DNA of 6,961 bases from Eudoraea sp. (lineage in GTDB: Bacteria > Bacteroidota > Bacteroidia > Flavobacteriales > Flavobacteriaceae): the NCBI GenBank assembly GCA_013041785.1, contig JABDRK010000152.1:1-6961 (forward strand). The letters are read 5' to 3'. The notes under the pieces were generated by a model. That model was given only the letters and a program-made list of their open reading frames with translations, did not search any database and was not told where the DNA came from. The translations under genes and the position numbers were made by a program. Positions 5,123 to 6,961 of the stretch are shown here, in pieces (the stretch's first letter is position 1; each line of letters starts with the position of its first letter).

Positions 5123-6961
5123 ATGCTTAGTAAAAAACAAGGGTTATACCTGCCTGAATTTGAACACGATAACTGCGGAGCCGGATTTATTTGCAGCCTT
5201 GAAGGAAAGAAGTCCAATGATATCATACACAAGGCATTGGAGATACTTGATAAACTGGAGCATCGTGGAGCTGTAAGCGCAGATGGGAAGACTGGTGATG
5301 GTGCGGGTGTACTGATCGACATTCCGCATGAATTCTTCAGTGAGGTATGTAATTTCTCCCTTCCCGAACCAGGCAGCTATGCTGTGGGAAATGTATTCCT
5401 TCCACAAAGGGAAAATCAGCGGGATTTCTGTAAACAAACGTTTGAAGCGCAAATAAAAAAACAGGGACTTATCCTTCTGGGTTGGCGTAACACCCCCGTT
5501 AACCCGGCAATTCCCGGGCGCATCGCCAAAGAAACAGAACCCTTCGTAAAGCAGGTTTTTATCGGGAAAGCCAATCCGGATCAGGACGATTTTGATTTTA
5601 ACCTGAAATTATTCATCGCGAGAAAGGTTAGCGAGCACACCATCAGTAATTCGCGTTTGTCTGACGAGCATTTCTTCTATGTTCCCAGCCTGTCTACCCG
5701 GATTATCATTTTCAAAGGACTCCTGATGCCCCAGGACATCAAACTATACTATAAAGATCTCATGGATCCCAGGGTTGTCACTCGTTTGGCCCTGGTACAC
5801 CAACGGTTTTCCACAAATACCTTCCCTACCTGGGATCTGGCCCAGCCTTTCCGCTATATGTGTCATAACGGAGAGATCAACACCCTCAGGGGAAATGTAT
5901 CCCGTATGCGTTCCAGGGAAGAATTACTAAAAAGTGAGCTATTTGGAGACGACATAAAAAATATACTGCCCATTATCCTGCCGGGGAAATCGGATTCCGC
6001 CACCATGGATATGGTCGTGGAATTACTGCTGATGACCGGACGATCATTACCAGAAGTGATGATGATGCTGGTACCCGAAGCCTGGGAAAAAAATACGGAA
6101 ATGTCCGAAGCAAAAAGGGCTTTTTACGAGTATAATTCCTGCCTGATGGAGCCCTGGGACGGTCCGGCTTCCATCCCGTTTACAGATGGTAACTACATTG
6201 GTGCTGTATTGGACCGAAACGGCCTGAGACCTTCCCGGTACAGCGTAACGAAGAACGGTTATGTTATTATGTCTTCTGAAACCGGAGTTGTGGATCTGGA
6301 ACCTGAGAATATCGCATTTCACGGTCGCCTGGAGCCCGGAAAAATGTTTTTGGTAAACATGGAAGAAGGCCGGATTATAAATGATGAGGAAATCAAATCC
6401 GAAATCGCCCGGAAATATCCATATAAAAAATGGCTGGATAATAATCTGGTACACCTGAAGGATATCCCCTATAATGATTGTCCGCTATTTCTCGGTGAAA
6501 GTTCCCTGGATAAAAGGAAGGCGGTCTATGGATATACCCTGGAGGATATCAATACCATTATCCTGCCCATGGGAAAAAATGCCAAGGAACCCATCGGGTC
6601 CATGGGGGCAGACACGCCAATAGCCGTTCTCTCTGAAAGGCCACAACTGTTGTATAATTATTTTAAGCAATTGTTTGCACAGGTAACCAATCCCCCTCTT
6701 GATGGGATTCGGGAAGAATTGATAACCGATATCAGTCTCACCCTGGGAAGCGATCAAAACCTATTTGAATTTACGGAACTCCATTGCAGGAAGCTTAAGA
6801 TTCAAAACCCGGTAATCTCCAAAGAAGATCTGGACAAGATCAAAAATTATGATGCCAGTCCGGATTACAAGGTGGTTTCTATTCCCATTCTGTATGAAAT
6901 CAAGCGCGGTCATAACGGGCTTGAGGAAGCCTTGGAGTCCATTCTGAAACAAGCTGAAAAC
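5123..6961 (+). CDS. gltB: Glutamate synthase large subunit, N-terminal 613 codons (cut by window edge)
   Basis: GltB, with GltD, makes two glutamates from glutamine and 2-oxoglutarate. The frame is open from the ATG at 5123 to the last base, with no stop or frameshift. Full-length GltB is about 1500 residues, so roughly 40 percent is present. The protein starts with a short 17-residue propeptide before Cys18 (DNCGAGF), which after cleavage would be the N-terminal nucleophile of the glutaminase domain. Glutaminase motifs follow: EHRGAVSADGKTGDGAG (46-62), HQRFSTNT (226-233), HNGEINTLRGN (248-258) and DRNGLRPSRY (364-373). The central domain begins near 455-470, with GSMGADTPIAVLS (492-504) and FAQVTNPP (518-525). 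The FMN/iron-sulfur synthase domain and C-terminal beta-helix domain lie outside the window. The start is fixed by the usual short distance to the catalytic Cys. gltD probably follows beyond the edge. Confidence 0.96.
   Translation, partial: MLSKKQGLYLPEFEHDNCGAGFICSLEGKKSNDIIHKALEILDKLEHRGAVSADGKTGDGAGVLIDIPHEFFSEVCNFSLPEPGSYAVGNVFLPQRENQRDFCKQTFEAQIKKQGLILLGWRNTPVNPAIPGRIAKETEPFVKQVFIGKANPDQDDFDFNLKLFIARKVSEHTISNSRLSDEHFFYVPSLSTRIIIFKGLLMPQDIKLYYKDLMDPRVVTRLALVHQRFSTNTFPTWDLAQPFRYMCHNGEINTLRGNVSRMRSREELLKSELFGDDIKNILPIILPGKSDSATMDMVVELLLMTGRSLPEVMMMLVPEAWEKNTEMSEAKRAFYEYNSCLMEPWDGPASIPFTDGNYIGAVLDRNGLRPSRYSVTKNGYVIMSSETGVVDLEPENIAFHGRLEPGKMFLVNMEEGRIINDEEIKSEIARKYPYKKWLDNNLVHLKDIPYNDCPLFLGESSLDKRKAVYGYTLEDINTIILPMGKNAKEPIGSMGADTPIAVLSERPQLLYNYFKQLFAQVTNPPLDGIREELITDISLTLGSDQNLFEFTELHCRKLKIQNPVISKEDLDKIKNYDASPDYKVVSIPILYEIKRGHNGLEEALESILKQAEN

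Noticed and set aside
6047..6454. Leftward open frame of 135 codons, with similar ones at 6485-6757 and 6761-6952
   Set aside because: All are antisense to the continuous gltB frame, which carries clear glutaminase and central-domain motifs.

Overview
The window looks like chromosomal DNA of a Bacteroidota bacterium, most likely a member of the Flavobacteriia. The reasons are the protein types (NhaD antiporter, an amino-acid dehydrogenase of the Glu/Leu/Phe/Val family, GltB with a very short propeptide), start codons mostly without good Shine-Dalgarno sequences, A/T-rich gaps between genes, and a near-consensus Bacteroidota promoter (TAnnTTTG at -7) in front of the acyl-CoA dehydrogenase. Genus-level placement is not possible from what I can see. 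No mobile element, CRISPR array, rRNA or tRNA is visible.

Layout. Positions 1-3352 hold a compact leftward gene series, in transcription order: an amino-acid dehydrogenase (3352-2120), nhaD (2103-769), exbB (718-26) and the first five codons of an ExbD-like gene (16-1) that runs off the left edge. Gaps of 16, 50 and 9 bases suggest one operon. Positions 3353-3662 form a divergent intergenic region with promoter-like sequences for both directions. On the dehydrogenase side it could fold into a branched leader RNA closed by a perfect 10-bp pairing that covers the ribosome-binding region. Rightward, an acyl-CoA dehydrogenase (3663-4805) ends in a convincing intrinsic terminator (4839-4887). A 318-base gap (4806-5122) then holds two inverted repeats before gltB (5123-6961), the large subunit of glutamate synthase, which is cut off by the right edge after 613 codons.

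How the genes fit together. The content is mainly core metabolism and membrane energetics. The dehydrogenase interconverts an amino acid and its 2-oxo acid plus ammonia. GltB, with GltD presumably beyond the edge, builds glutamate from glutamine and 2-oxoglutarate. The acyl-CoA dehydrogenase could serve fatty-acid or branched-chain amino-acid breakdown. NhaD and ExbB/ExbD both work on the ion gradients of the inner membrane. I did not find a clearly new multi-gene system. The most interesting signals are non-coding: the possible structured leader of the amino-acid dehydrogenase, and the 11-bp hairpin with an anti-Shine-Dalgarno-like loop upstream of gltB.
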